A stretch of DNA of 64,000 nucleotides from Blastomussa wellsi (taxonomy: Eukaryota > Cnidaria > Anthozoa > Scleractinia > Plerogyridae): contig OX393566.1 in the NCBI GenBank assembly GCA_947652115.1, positions 13,774,825 through 13,838,824 of the forward strand. Reading direction: 5' to 3'. Position 1 is the first letter of the stretch, and each line of letters opens with the position of its first letter. The notes under the pieces were generated by a model. That model saw nothing but the letters and a program-made list of their open reading frames with translations. It ran no database searches and was not told the origin of the DNA. Below are positions 34,611 through 46,837 of the stretch, in pieces. Made by a program: the position numbers and the translations under genes.

Positions 34611-37006
34611 ATGGCCGGACATAAAATGCCATTTAGTTCGTTGGGTCAAGCTTTTGAAAGGTGAGTATGCGCAGTTCAGCCGGAAGTCCGATATTTTCGG
34701 ACTTCAAATCGGATCTTTCCCATTCTCATCCCCATAGCCCTTTTTGTTTCTCTTAGCCGGCGTGGCCTTGGCACGAGAAACGAAGGGCTCTGGAGACATA
34801 CGATTTCTAGTCCGAGATTCTAGGACTTCCGGACTTCATGTATATAGCATTGATGTTTCTACATGGTGTGTGTTGTAATATGGCGGCCGGCGAACATTTT
34901 GACTTCCGTTAAGATTTCTTGGTTCTCAACAGCCAATAAAAAAAAATTATAATTTTTTTGAAAATCGTTTGTCCCCAGAGCCCTTCCTTTTTCGTGCCAA
35001 GGCCCTGCCAGCTAAGAGAAACGAAAAGGGCTATGGGGACGAGAATGGATCTTTCCAGGGTCGCTCGTTTACCGACCGACCCTGGGTACGAGGGTGAGGG
35101 GATCGGCACTCGATAACATCTCTTGAATGGCCCCCAACACTTTGTCTAATAAAGAAAAAAAAACAAAGTCAATCATAAAAGCATCGAGAAGGAAACGATC
35201 CCGGGTCACTCGGATCACGAGCTATTCCCACTAACCACTATACTACCGTGACCCGAATGCCAAACACCGAAATTTTTAAGCTAACCGTATAATCGCAGTG
35301 CGTAGTAGGCTAACCGCAGTGCTTAGTAGGCGAACTGGATTGCTTAGTAGGCTAACCGCAGTGCTCAGTAGGCTAACCGCAGTGCTAAGTAGACGAAAAG
35401 TTTTTACGGAGTTCGTAACCTAAGATTGAATGACATAATTAGGTTTCTGCGCATGCAAATGAGAAACTTACATTTTATTTTCGAATTCTAACTGAGAGTA
35501 CCCGAAGGCTAGTACAATCCAGCAGTCCTGGCATAGGAATCTGGAAAAGAAACGCGACCGAAGAATTCAGTTGAAGGCCAAACCTTCGCGTGAGTACGTG
35601 AGCCCTGGGGACGAGATGAATAAACCCAAACGTCAGCCACATTCTCGTCCCCATAGCCCTTTTCGTTTCTCTTAGCCGGCGGGTCCTTGGCACGATAAAC
35701 GAAGGGCTCTAGAGACATACGAGATTCTAGGAATTTCAAGGCGTTTCAGGCGTATTAAGGAACCAAAGAAAGAGCGCACGCATGTGCAACACGCAAGCCT
35801 TGTTATTGGACACCTTGTAATATTGGACACTTTAGCTGCGCGTGCTCTAATTTGGTCAAAAATAGGGCATGCTAAGGACCAATCAGATTCGAGAATTTTG
35901 TTATAGTTATGATTAAGGCTCTGATATCTAACTTTTTACTTGCACACCCGAAATGTGTCAAATGAGGTTCAGCATTATAGGAAGAATAGTTTAAAAAACA
36001 TTTTACGTATTTGTTCCGTTGTAACGGTCAAATCAGTTTGTATGCATTGGCTTGCATAGCATCCCGGGTTTAGCAACTAATATTGTTTTACTTATCAGGT
36101 ATATCACAGCTGTTTGCGTTTTTATTAAATACTTTTGAATGTTTGGTTTATTGATACGAATGCCTAAGCTTTCCCGATACACGGAAAGCCATCGAGCTCC
36201 CTGAAAAAGGACTATCTGCCTGTACTTTCTGAATTTGTATAAAGCTTCACAACACAACAGTAAAAGTTTGGTTACATGTTCACACAATACAACTACACGT
36301 ATACAGTGGCGGATCCAGGGGGAGGGTCTAACCGAATTTTTATTTTTTACTACTCGTTTGGTGCTGACAGGATCACCCATTATTATTCAACTTTGGACCC
36401 CCCCCCCCCCCAATAAAAAAATTCCTGGATCCGCCCCTGATATATGGGGTAAAAATGTCTACTCTTTTCAAGTCGTTATCGAATGCTCATGAGCTTGTTG
36501 AAAACTTATCTAGATTCCGATAGAGTAAACAGTGGTTCATGTGTGGTTATTAAGCGTAACATGATCTCATTTTAAATCATGACCTATAGGAAAGTTTTTT
36601 GTGAGCTCATGTCATTCAATCCGTGATAATTAATATTGTCAAGTCTAATCTCCTTATAAGTGACCTAAAAAGTATATTTCAGTTTTACTTACGGCGATAC
36701 AAAGTCATTTGGGATGCGACACTCCGTGTTTACTCAGTACACAAGGTCACAGGTAAGTTGACTGTTTGTTCAACAGGTTGTGAAAAATACTAAATAGCAA
36801 GTGGTACAAGGAAATGCTCATTGGGGACTGGTTTCAACATGTTCCGTGTTATATTTTACCAAAATGTTGATCGTATCATAAAAAACACAGTGCGTTCTAG
36901 TTATCTTTATAGGTGTAAGTATACAGAGATTAATCCAGATCTCGCCGTATACGCAAACTTTGCACTACAAGAATGTGCAAAGCAAACAAAACTGAATAAA
37001 GTTTGA
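34611..37006 (+). CDS. Possible small two-exon gene, 47 aa
   Basis: Exon A 34611-34660 encodes MAGHKMPFSSLGQAFE and ends AAAG|gtgagt (phase 2). Exon B 36913-37006 follows tctttatag and joins in phase to give RCKYTEINPDLAVYANFALQ then ECAKQTKLNKV and stop. The result resembles a small helical, CHCH-like mitochondrial assembly factor with an unpaired C-x20-C, but I do not recognise a family, and a further exon could replace the last codons. Only splice-site quality and phase support it. Confidence 0.35.
34721..35047. mobile_element. Foldback element, same family as 32061-32347
   Basis: Arms CATTCTCATCCCCATAGCCC ... AGGGCTCTGGAGACATACGA and CGTTTGTCCCCAGAGCCC ... CTATGGGGACGAGAATG flank ~160 bp of unrelated DNA. 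Each arm contains an inner palindrome (CCCTTTTTGTTTCTC / GAGAAACGAAGGG). A solo arm is at 35640-35727. Confidence 0.8.
35294..35398. repeat. 21-bp tandem repeat, five copies
   Basis: CGCAGTGCTTAGTAGGCTAA plus C is repeated with point changes. Confidence 0.75.
35640..35727. mobile_element. Solo arm of the foldback family
   Basis: ATTCTCGTCCCCATAGCCCT ... GAAGGGCTCTAGAGACATAC matches one arm of the 34721-35047 element, including the internal palindrome. Confidence 0.65.
36304..36439. mobile_element. hAT-like MITE
   Basis: Starts CAGTGGCGGATCCAGG and ends CCTGGATCCGCCCCTG, 136 bp apart, with an internal C run. CAG-N-GGCGGATCC termini are typical of hAT elements. I could not confirm an 8-bp target duplication. 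Confidence 0.6.
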
Positions 37007-39764
37007 TCGACCAAAGCAGTTTTTAAAAGTTTACAAGGGCTGCAAAGGGGTTATTACGCTTAACCCTTAAGAAGCTTTAAGGGCTCTGCACTGATGAGAA
37101 ACAACAGTCAGGTCCCAAGCTGGGTCGTTGAGCCCCTACAATGGAGTGTTCGTATCTTGCCCTTATTTCTATAAGCGAGTGAGGCAAGTCAAGTGATGGT
37201 AAATTGCCATCAATTACTTCCATTTTCTACGAAAAGGTTAGCTTGTATTTTTCTCTTGGCAAAGAAAGTAATCTTGATACCAGTAGAATAAAATTAATTC
37301 TATGATGCGTTACACTTTAAAAACATACAGCATTTGTTAAAAAATATCCTTCAAGTGTCAAAATGTTTAGACATTTTTGGCACCGTGAGTGAGTTAAAGA
37401 AGATTTGTTAACGTGATAACGTTGCTCACAGTATCAAAAACCTCTGTGATAGCAATATAGTATGAATTATCCCTGAGGTTAAATCTACAATAATTGTTCA
37501 CAAAATGTGCCACTAAAACCTTAAAGTCTCCAATAGCAAACTGCATAGGACATTCCAAGTTACCCTCTGGTCAGAAATAGGGGGTTATGGGAGATCCTTT
37601 ATATCAATTTAAGAATCATAATAAGAATGCTTTATGTGTGTAAAAATATTATTATTCCAGCTACATCATGCTCAGATCTAACGTAAAGTAAATCAAACAC
37701 GTGGTATGAGTTCAAAAAAAGCTGAGTTGGATTTGAACGCAATGAACATGAACGAAACCTAAAGCTCCAGATAGCTTTCCCTTTAGCCAATCTATATCTC
37801 CGGATTTTTTTTTTTTTCGATTGTTCCATTCATGGACAAACCAATCTTAGACTTGCAATCTGAACAATCCACCTACGAAGGTGGATCATTTACACTGGTG
37901 TCATAAGCTGATTAATTAAGCAATAGACCTTTCTTGCGCATTTGTTATTCTTTTGTGTCATGCTAATCTGCCCGCCCAACCTCATTTCTGAGTTCAAGTT
38001 ATTTGTTCTATGTACATGCAGCTGACGAGGCTGGGCGAAGAATAACAAATGCGTCAGAAAAGGTCTTAGATGATTTTTCTGTGTTCACAAAGCCTCAGCT
38101 AAACACGAGGAGAGGTTACATGTTCGAAAGTTATGCGAGACGCGGTCGAGGGTTTGCATAACTTTCGAGAATTCTCCCAACCCCTTGAGTGTTTAGATGA
38201 GCGGAAAAGTTCTCTATTGCTTTTAAAAAACGTCACAACTGTGTTTACATACTTTTATCTAAACACACCTATCAACCAATGAGAGCGCATATAGTATCTC
38301 AGTTATTTTATAATTAAGATTTCATTCAATTTGAGCAAACTCTGTCGGACCTGATTATATCACGTGGTCAATCAGCTTGGCACACAGCAAGCAGACCCCT
38401 TGTAGCTTGAATTTTCTCAGTTTTAGTTTTTCGTCCCAGTTACTAGTAACACGAGGATTCAAGCAATCTGGGCTAATTACTGAGATCCGAAAATGGATTG
38501 GTTAAAAGGAACGCTACCATATTTGGTTAACTAACTCGTACAGATATGGCGCGGATATGCGTGTGTGTGAAGCACAAGTTGTGATTCCCAGTCTCTCTAA
38601 TCTGGCCGTGTATACTTTTCGGATCTAATCAATAAACGACTGACGGAACTATTTTGGTTAACTAAATAAAATCTAACTTAACGCAGAACTTATTTTACAA
38701 CAGGATTCACATCGAGCTTGACCTACAACTGAATAAAAGCTAGTATTGTAATATATTGATATATTACGCTGACATGAGGTGGGCTGCAGTGAAACCCTCT
38801 GTACTGAATGAGAAATGTCAAATTGAGTAACAAACAAGCACACAAAAAAGTTTGTGAACTGGGATTGGCTGGTGCGTTGAGTAGAGGGTTTTGCTTATTT
38901 ATCGCGCTTGAGGGTTTGGTCACTCAAGTGAAACCACGCGAGAAAAAAAGTCATCAAAAAAATATCTATATTTGCTCATAACGAATGTAGCGCCAGTGAA
39001 CAACATCTCTGAACGAAAGTGGCTAGTAAGGAGATAAAGGTAGGCAAAAAGCAAAACATGTGGCCTTTAAACAGATACTGTTTATTCTTTGTACTTCTTA
39101 TTCCGGTTTTCACAACTTTGATCAACCATAAGGCCAATATAAATTTGACTGGTGAAAGCTTCAGTTTGTATTATTTCACTCGCTTATCTCAGTATAACAA
39201 AGTATTATGGAAATTTCGGACTTCTTTAAACCATTTAAACTTTGTTCAGTTTGGTGAAAACTGACACAAACAAATCCAAGATCTGTCTTTTTAAACGCTT
39301 TATGCTGGTGTGTCATGCATTTTCACCCCATAAGCTGCAAAGAACTCTCTCGATACGTTTCACCGGTAACTTGCTTTCAAAATACTCACGAAAGCTGTAA
39401 AACTTGATTCCAGTAGAATTTTTAGAACTGGTTGTTAAATTAAACCAATTTTCAAATATAAATGTCGGAAAATGAGAACAACACAAATTCAAGAAATGAA
39501 AAGATTGCGTCTCATGTACCTTTCAGTTGGGACCACCAATAACTTGCCTTTGGCGCCGTTTCAAATCGTCGCTTATTTCACGTGACAAAAATTTGCTTTG
39601 ATACGATTGATCGCGCCGCTGACTTGCGAGACAACATTGTACCTGCTGTGGTACCTGCTCTGCGCGCAGTCCGCCAGCTCTGCTTGCACGCTTTGGAGGT
39701 TACGGCCACTTACTCGCCTAACTATTGCTTGTGTTTGCGCGCGTCAGGTTTCACGGAGGCTGAT
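37007..39764. other. Intergenic, repeats, no gene seen
   Basis: Holds a foldback at 37923-38068 (AGACCTTTCTTGCGCATTTG / complement ending AGGTCTTA) and a smaller palindrome at 38098-38200 built on CGAAAGTTATGC / GCATAACTTTCG. Short ORFs lack domains. Confidence 0.4.
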
Positions 39765-39810
39765 ATGGGCCGTCTGCCGTTTGCTTGTTTGCTCCTTTGT
39801 CTCGCACTTG
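39765..39810 (+). CDS. LU-protein exon 1: signal peptide
   Basis: Encodes MGRLPFACLLLCLAL, ends CTTG|gtaagt in phase 1. Phase matches exon 2 nearly 5 kb away. Confidence 0.7.
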
Positions 39811-42800
39811 GTAAGTAGATTGTTAATCGTTATAAACTGAGTATCATTTCCATTCTTGAGGGGTGTTAGAAACCCAAGAGCGCTATTCTGGATATGTTGT
39901 GATAACGGACTGGATTATCATAGCAAGTCACTCTTGCGTTTACTTGCTCTTGGGTAAATCACAGATTTTTAACAGTTTTACATGAACTGTACTAGAGATC
40001 AATGTCCAACAGTTAGTTAGGTTATGTAGCATGGTTTTAAAAATGGAATATTGAATATAATAAATTGAATATTGTATATCAGTGATATCTTGAAAGGACA
40101 GATACAGTTGTTAAAATAATCCCAACATGACGTAATTACAAATGTTTGGATTCCACTTATAAAGTTATCCACGCCTTGTGAACCATGAACGCTGCTAACA
40201 CACTTAAAATAAAACACAAAAGCGCTTTGACTCTCATTACTAATTTCCCAATACGTTTGGTAAAAACAACGCGTTTCCTAACTTGCAAATGTAGCTGAAA
40301 ATGTTACCCCGGGGCTACCTGCTACCTGACAATGCTATTTGCCTCTCCCTTAATGTTAAAATTAATTTGTTCTTCACATATTTGACGCATCGGATTGAGA
40401 TCATTTGAATTTTGCAAAAGGGAAAATCAAAGAGTTGATTTTAACCAGCATTATAACGCCGTAACTATTCTAATTTTGACAAGCTCTGTGTCAATACGGC
40501 TCTTAACAGACAAAACAAAACTCATTGGCTCTGTTTTGATTTTGTTGGTCGTGTAGAATATTCTTATTGCCCTCTGGCGGACACTTCCCTTTCCACTGAG
40601 TGGTGGATACAGACGTCTTTCTTAGGGGCCATTATCTCCTTTCATTCCGCTTGGAAAAAAAATAAAAAAAACGCAGAACTGTTTGCAGAACTTTAAGAGC
40701 CATCGGTCATTTTTGGGAACCACTGGCCACAAATGATCAAGGAAACTGGGCACGAGAATGCAATAGGGTTAACTTCAGCTTTCCGATTGGCAATAAAGCA
40801 GTTTTTGGATAGGAAATTGAAGACCGGGATAGGTGGTCTCTCTTTGTTTATATAGTGCAATGTTATTTCACCGTTTTGGTATGATCTCATTGTTTCTGAT
40901 TATGGCATTGTGCTACTTTACCAACGAGTAAGACATGTATTCACTAAAATAATTACTCAGTATCGCTTCAAAGAACACATGAGATAAAATATTTCTCCGT
41001 CATATATAGCAAGTATATGTTTGTTTGTTTGTTGTTTCTTGATTTCGCGCTTGTTATCTGGCCGTCGGAACTCCCGCAGAGATGACGATCTTCTTGAAAT
41101 CATTCATGCACTGCCCTGGGTACCGAAGGGATTATTTTGTCGCGCCGGGGGAAATGGGAACCTGAAACCGCGCATGAAAACTCTCTGGCAGGATAATCAC
41201 TCACTCGTAAGCTGCAAAAGTAGATAACCTACCTAATCATCAAGTTTTGTATTTACATAAATTCGGAATAATTCTTTCCAGTTCGTCAAGTTTGCTTAAT
41301 CTATGTAATCAATCCACCATACTTCCTTTCATCAAGGGCTACCTGTGTCATCGTGATACTCATACTCATACTCATTTTTCTTGGAAAAGCCCGTCCAAGG
41401 GTGGAAAGGTGCAGTGAGGGTATCCCTATGTTAAGCACTAGCCCGTGAAACAAGGCCAGACAGTATCACAACACCGGGAACCTTCGTTCCCTATACTGTG
41501 ACTGACGTGAACAGTCGTTGAGAATTTAGCAACTGCCCTCTGAGAAAAGCTCTACTCGTGTCTAACTGCAAGCTTTTTCATTACACTGAGACAGAAATTC
41601 AAATTTCTCATCTAACTAGCTGAGTTCCAGCACTTTCCAGTTTCTTCATAATTTGACAATTTGTTGAAACACTAGCTCTCCCTCGCCTGTTGTTATATAA
41701 GCCAGTATTATAATTCTCGGTATGCTTCCTTCCCAGTAAAACCAGAAAATGGAGATAGAGGGAGGGTATCGAAATAGCCTGCAGAATTTGCACTCAGTGG
41801 CAGAGGAACGGGAAGAATCGGAGCAAGTAAAGCGCTGAACAAAAGACCAACGGTATGGGATTACAAGGTCTACTCGTTTCTCCGTGACTGGTGAAAACTA
41901 GTGTTTCAACGACTTGTGACACTTATAGTGTAGACGATGTAAACTTTGTAAGCATACGACAATCGTAAGTGACAGATTAAAATACGCGACGTCGCATTTT
42001 ATTGTTTAGTTTCACAAGTCGTTGACGCACAACAAGCAGAACGGACGACCGGAAGTGACGTCACAGATGAGGAGCCTCACCCCTATACCATTTCGTTCTT
42101 CCTGTTTCCACGTCAACAGACTGTTGAGTTAGACGGCAAAAGGAAGTCCAAAAATGCGACTGAACATGATAAGACAAATAGCACTCAAGGTAATATCACA
42201 AGGCACGCGAATGTTTTCAACTTTCTTTGGATCTCAAGTCTCAGAATATTTAAGTTGGCTGAACACAGTTTCTTCGGGTGGTAAGCAGAGTTACCCAACA
42301 TGGCGTGGCTTTCAAAAATAAAAGCAAACATGTTGATAAAGTCGGCAGCAAATATATCTCAAAAAGTCTCAAATGGGGCATAGAGTTTTGTGTATTACCA
42401 AGAAAGGGTAAATTACGTCCGGCGCATGCTCAGTGTGTTCGAAAATGTGAGCGCCTCGTTATGTAAACAAATTGAATTTTCTCGAAATTCGGTCATTAAA
42501 GTGCTACTATGATCAAATTTTTAACACCTTGCTTTTTGAAGGGAAACGTGTACTGCTTCATGTGAGATTAAAAATGCCGTTTTCCGTTTTCAAATATCTG
42601 TAGTAGTTCCAGAGATATTCAAGTTTAAAAAATTGGTAAAATATGCAACTTAGGAGTGTGATGACGTCATCTACTCAACCCAATTTTATATCAATTAAGA
42701 AAATAGGGCTATCTCGGTCAGGTTTCTAGAGACAGTTGAAATTTGGCACAGTAATAGTTCTTCAAGCGACACACCTATGGTTGTAACTTAATCTTGTTTC

Positions 42801-45800
42801 CATGGCAACACACTCTTTTCCAGTCCCTTCGAATCTGGTTTCAGTATTTGAGTGATTTTTAGCCCAGAAAATATAATAAATAAAATTAAACCAGGCCAAC
42901 GAACCTACCTAACACATAAATATGCTTGCGAAATCATGTAGATCCGGATTCATTGAGAAATATCAAAATTGACGGCCAAAAATGGCCAGAATAGCCTTTA
43001 ACATTGGGGAGGTCTGGGACCCAGCATGTTGCCATGGTAACATAATTGTTAATCGCATATTGTACAACTCACCTAGTAGAGTCATGATGCAAAGAATCAA
43101 ACATTTCTGATACAAACTGGGTGAAATATTTTTACTTCATTTAGTTGATTAAAAGTTGGTTGAGTCTATGACGTCATCACTTAGCTAATTTGTATATTTT
43201 AAAAACTTGAATATCTCTATAACGAAAAAAGATATTTAAAAAAAGTAAGCGGCAATTTTCTTCTCATGCAGACTACTGTGTAATGCTTTAAAATGGCTTA
43301 GTTTGGAGACATCCAAATTTCATCATAGTAGCACTTTAATTAGCAATTGATGATTTTTTGTATGCTTTCAGACAATATTACGACTCAAACACCTCAAGCA
43401 TAAAAATAAAAATCTGGCAGAGGAAATCAGCAATATGCTTCAAAATTCAGAGTTAAGCAGAACATAATTTTTGATTTGTAAATAAATAAAAAGCTGTCTT
43501 TCAGAGTCGCGTAAAGTTCCTGCAATAGAGACATCACGGCCATTAACATATGGGCAATTCTAAGTAAAAATAAGTGGATTTTCCACAAAATGGAAAAAAT
43601 TATATTTTTTATGTTGCATTTGATCTCTTCCGTTGCAATGGAAACGGCCTACGTAAGATAAAAAACTTGACAAGCAGTATTGTATAATATGTATAATATG
43701 TATGCCAAATATGGGCTCAACAGCTGTTATCATTTCCTTGTGAGATCATGTTGAAGTACAGGTACTCCAATCTTCCAAAACTGTGTTCAGCCACCTCAAC
43801 TGAAAGTGTCGAAATAAGGTGACAGCTACCAGTATGAACTATATTCCCAGACGAGTTTTTAAGAACACAGCTTTAAACGGTTTTTGTCCATTCCTTGATA
43901 ACTTTATATAATTGGACATCTGACTTACTTCAGAGGCACAACAAACAAACAAACAAACAAGATAATAAAATTTTCATCAGTGAGTGCTTCAGTGGAGACT
44001 GTTCAGAAGGTCTTCCTGACTGATTATATCGACCATTACTCGTAGCTTTTTTCAACAACATTCTGAGTCCGAGGATTCCCATCTAAGGTCCGTATCGTCA
44101 TGGCGACAAGCTGATATTTTTCATATCGCTTGAGTGTCACCATGTATTTTCTCGACAGTTTGAGAGGCAGTATATAGCGCGGTCCATATATGCTCATAAT
44201 GCTCTCAATACCCGTCAACTGCAGCTGGCAGATATTCTGCGGTGTACGTTAAGTAACGATAATTCAGTAGAAGTCTCCAAAAGTGCCGCCTAACGGCAAC
44301 TTTTCTAGCTGTAAAATGCTCTTCGATGACAATTTGTTGAATAATAAAACAATTATCCTGCTCAATCTTGCGGAATATCGTCTGATTTTAGCCCACTCGG
44401 CCTACGGCCTCGTCGGCTAAGTATCAGGCGATATTCCTCGCGATTTCGCAGGATAATTGTTAACTATACATCATGTACGCCAGTTGAATTTGTTCTCTTT
44501 TTAAAAGAGGGGGTAAAGATATTACAGGTGACAAAAATGTGACAGGTTTCTGTATATAACACTGCAATATGAATGTTAAGGTGGATTTCATGTTTTTTCT
44601 CAGCGGAAGGGAAACACTCCGCGGATGCTCCTCATGACGATGACCAAGACCTCTCATATCAACACGGCAGCGTCAAGCACCCCGCCCATGAAATGTACCC
44701 CATGTGTCATCACTGTCCACAGAATTCCTCATACGAACAATGTGCTCATAAACACACTCTAAAGAAATGTGATAACGGTTTATCTAACATCTGCTTTACA
44801 AAGAGTACAAAGCGAGATAACATAGTTCACTATCACATGGGCTGTGCTAATCACAGACAGTGTCAAAAGGCTCGGGCAAATCCTTGCAAAGGTAAGTCTT
44901 GTTTGAACTGTCATTTCAAGGCACTGTTATTTATTTGTTTATTTATTTAGTTTTTTTTATTTCTATTCTATTATTTTAGGGAATTTTGACATAGGGATAA
45001 CTTCCTAACTCCCAAATGAAGGTGTATTTTTATTTTTAACTTAATCTTTTATCCTGTAACAGTGACTTGAAGTGTATGGACTGCTCGGATTCCTAATCCG
45101 ATAAGGAGTGTATGGGTTCAATAATCCGGAAAGAAAAAACACCCTAAGAGAATGAAGCAATATGCTTTATTATGGACGATACGTTAACTGGCCACAACGA
45201 AATTTCATTCTATCTACAATCTTGGACAAAACTAGTTGAGACAAACAAATATTGCATCCTATTTGAGAATGCCTTGACTTACAAGTGAGTGAAAAATGTT
45301 TAATCCCCCTCTCCCCTTGCTCAATATTGTCTCGTGTGATTTACAATTCACTCGGCTTTGCTCTGGCGACACAAAAAAATCGCCAACATTGAAATGGGGT
45401 AGTGGGGGTTGGACAATAGCAGCTGTCAGCACCCAAATTGGTGGTAATTTGCAGAAGTGTCTCAACAGTTTTGTCCAAGATTGTGTCTATTTTTGGCTTA
45501 TTTTAATTTTGGGAAATTAGAGTGACATATTCTTTTGCCCAGTAAGCGACCGCCCAAGAGGCTACATTTTGTACGATAATATAAGACCTATAACTTTCCT
45601 GTTCAATAACTCTCCTGATTCAATGTGACTGGCCTGAGAATGACTGCAAGAGGACTTATTTGTCTATATTTCAAGGGCGAGTTGTTACATTTTGCGTTGT
45701 TACAGCTCACGTTAAACAAATTATTACATTTTTAGGTGTTCCATTTCGCGTTGAAGATTTGTTACATGTTGCGTCAAAAGTTGTTACATTTCGGGTTGAT

Positions 45801-46404
45801 GTTACATTTTGCGTCAAACTTGAAGTTGTTACATTTTGTGTGGATGTTACATTTTGCGTTAGCGTATACCAGTCAACATGCACAGCTAATACAGCTATCT
45901 GCACACTGCTGAGAATATGAATGACTACGAACAACATTGAATTTTTAATTCAACATTCGACATTCAACATTAAAAGTTTTACTAACAATGCCGATTTACA
46001 GTAAATTGATTTTTCTCTCAGTTTTCTCGGGTGACTAGATGAGACCGTTGAAAGTACAACTCAGTTTGATATGATAAACATCTGATCTGACGAGGCCGCC
46101 AGCCTTGCTTGTTTGCTATTTCAAGAGGAGGAAAACTAATTGTCGAACTTCACAATTCATTAGTAGTACTCTTATTCCGATCCATTCAACCTCTCTCTGA
46201 TGTTGTTTTAATTCTTGTTTCCATTCCCCAGCTGACGAGAAACACTGTTTTACCTGCTGTCAATGGAGTGGATGTAACTCAATGTCTCATCATGGAGACG
46301 ACACAACTTCTTTCTCAATCTGGAATGCTGGCCATGTGACCAGTATCGGGTGGGGTGGCCTGGGCATCAGTTTGGTGACGTTCATCATGATGTGTTTCGT
46401 TTGA
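39765..46404 (+). CDS. Ly6/uPAR (LU-domain) GPI-anchored protein, 3 exons, 168 aa
   Basis: Exons 39765-39810, 44604-44891 and 46232-46404, all phase 1, GT-AG. Signal peptide MGRLPFACLLLCLAL, then a His/Asp-rich linker, then a three-finger LU domain: MCHHCPQN ... EQCAHK ... KKCDNG ... NICFTKS ... MGCANHRQC ... NPCK ... KHCFTCCQWSGCN. Twelve cysteines with the closing CC-x4-CN; ten is the usual LU number, so one extra pair is likely. The C-terminus GWGGLGISLVTFIMMCFV is a hydrophobic tail typical of a GPI-attachment signal. Known of the family: Ly6/uPAR proteins are extracellular, membrane-anchored ligands or receptor modulators. The specific function here is unknown. Soluble three-finger proteins share the fold, but the GPI tail argues for a surface protein. 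Confidence 0.85.
42500..43335. mobile_element. piggyBac-type MITE flanked by TTAA
   Basis: TTAA|AGTGCTACTATGATCAAATT at 42496-42520 and AAATTTCATCATAGTAGCAC plus T|TTAA at 43315-43339. This gives a near-perfect ~25-bp inverted repeat flanked by TTAA on both sides, the piggyBac target duplication. The 836 bp between have no transposase ORF. In intron 1 of the LU gene. Confidence 0.8.
44348..44461. repeat. Palindromic foldback element
   Basis: AACAATTATCCTGCTCAATC..GCGGAATATCG mirrors CGATATTCCTCGCGATTTCG..CAGGATAATTGTT around a GC-rich centre (CCTACGGCC). Confidence 0.75.
44604..44891 (+). CDS. LU-protein exon 2: most of the three-finger domain
   Basis: After tttttctcag encodes AEGKHSADAPHDDDQD, a linker, and the first eight domain cysteines through NPCK. 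Ends AAAG|gtaagt in phase 1. Confidence 0.85.
45217..45483. mobile_element. TIR element (267 bp)
   Basis: CAATCTTGGACAAAACTAGT..TGAGACA mirrors TGTCTCAACAGTTTTGTCCA..AGATTG. No transposase. In intron 2 of the LU gene. Confidence 0.7.
45668..45862. repeat. Interspersed TTACATTTTGCGTT repeats
   Basis: About eight imperfect copies of GTTACATTTTGCGTT at irregular spacing within 200 bp, in intron 2 of the LU gene. Confidence 0.7.
46232..46404 (+). CDS. LU-protein exon 3: CC-x4-CN motif and GPI signal
   Basis: After attccccag encodes ADEKHCFTCCQWSGCN, a spacer, then the hydrophobic GLGISLVTFIMMCFV tail and TGA. Confidence 0.85.
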
Positions 46405-46837
46405 AGCGAGTAACCCATGTACATGTACATAAAGTTTGGTCGGCTCAGTCTAGAAACACAACTGGGCTTTAGTTGTATTTTCCAGACTCAGGAGACATAA
46501 TATGATCACGCTATCCTTAGGACAGCAGCCCTCTGCATGAATGCCTGTCAAAGCTATTTTATTCTCAGACTAGAAAATGTAATCTGTGTAGAAGCAAAAA
46601 ATCCTTATTTTGCATTCTTAAAGAACGACACACTCTTTAGACGTTTCGTATTTTCTGAGCTCTTGTAATATATATATATATTTCATGGTAGCTTGTATGG
46701 GACTTAGGTTATCATGGAAAATGAACTGATGCACCATGAATTGGGTTGGTTTTCGAAATTTTCGAAAGAATATTTTATCTTGAACGAGGCAACAAGGGCC
46801 AATTTGTACGTGCATAAATCAGCGTCATTTTGGAATA

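Noticed and set aside
41021..41227. Plus ORF with GRRNSRRDDDLLEIIHAL and a GTAAGC after it
   Set aside because: Exon-like but unsupported: lies in the LU-gene intron, no phase-compatible partners, no domain.
44036..44218. 60-aa minus ORF MTGIESIMSIYGPRYILPLK
   Set aside because: No domain, no splice context; probably chance.
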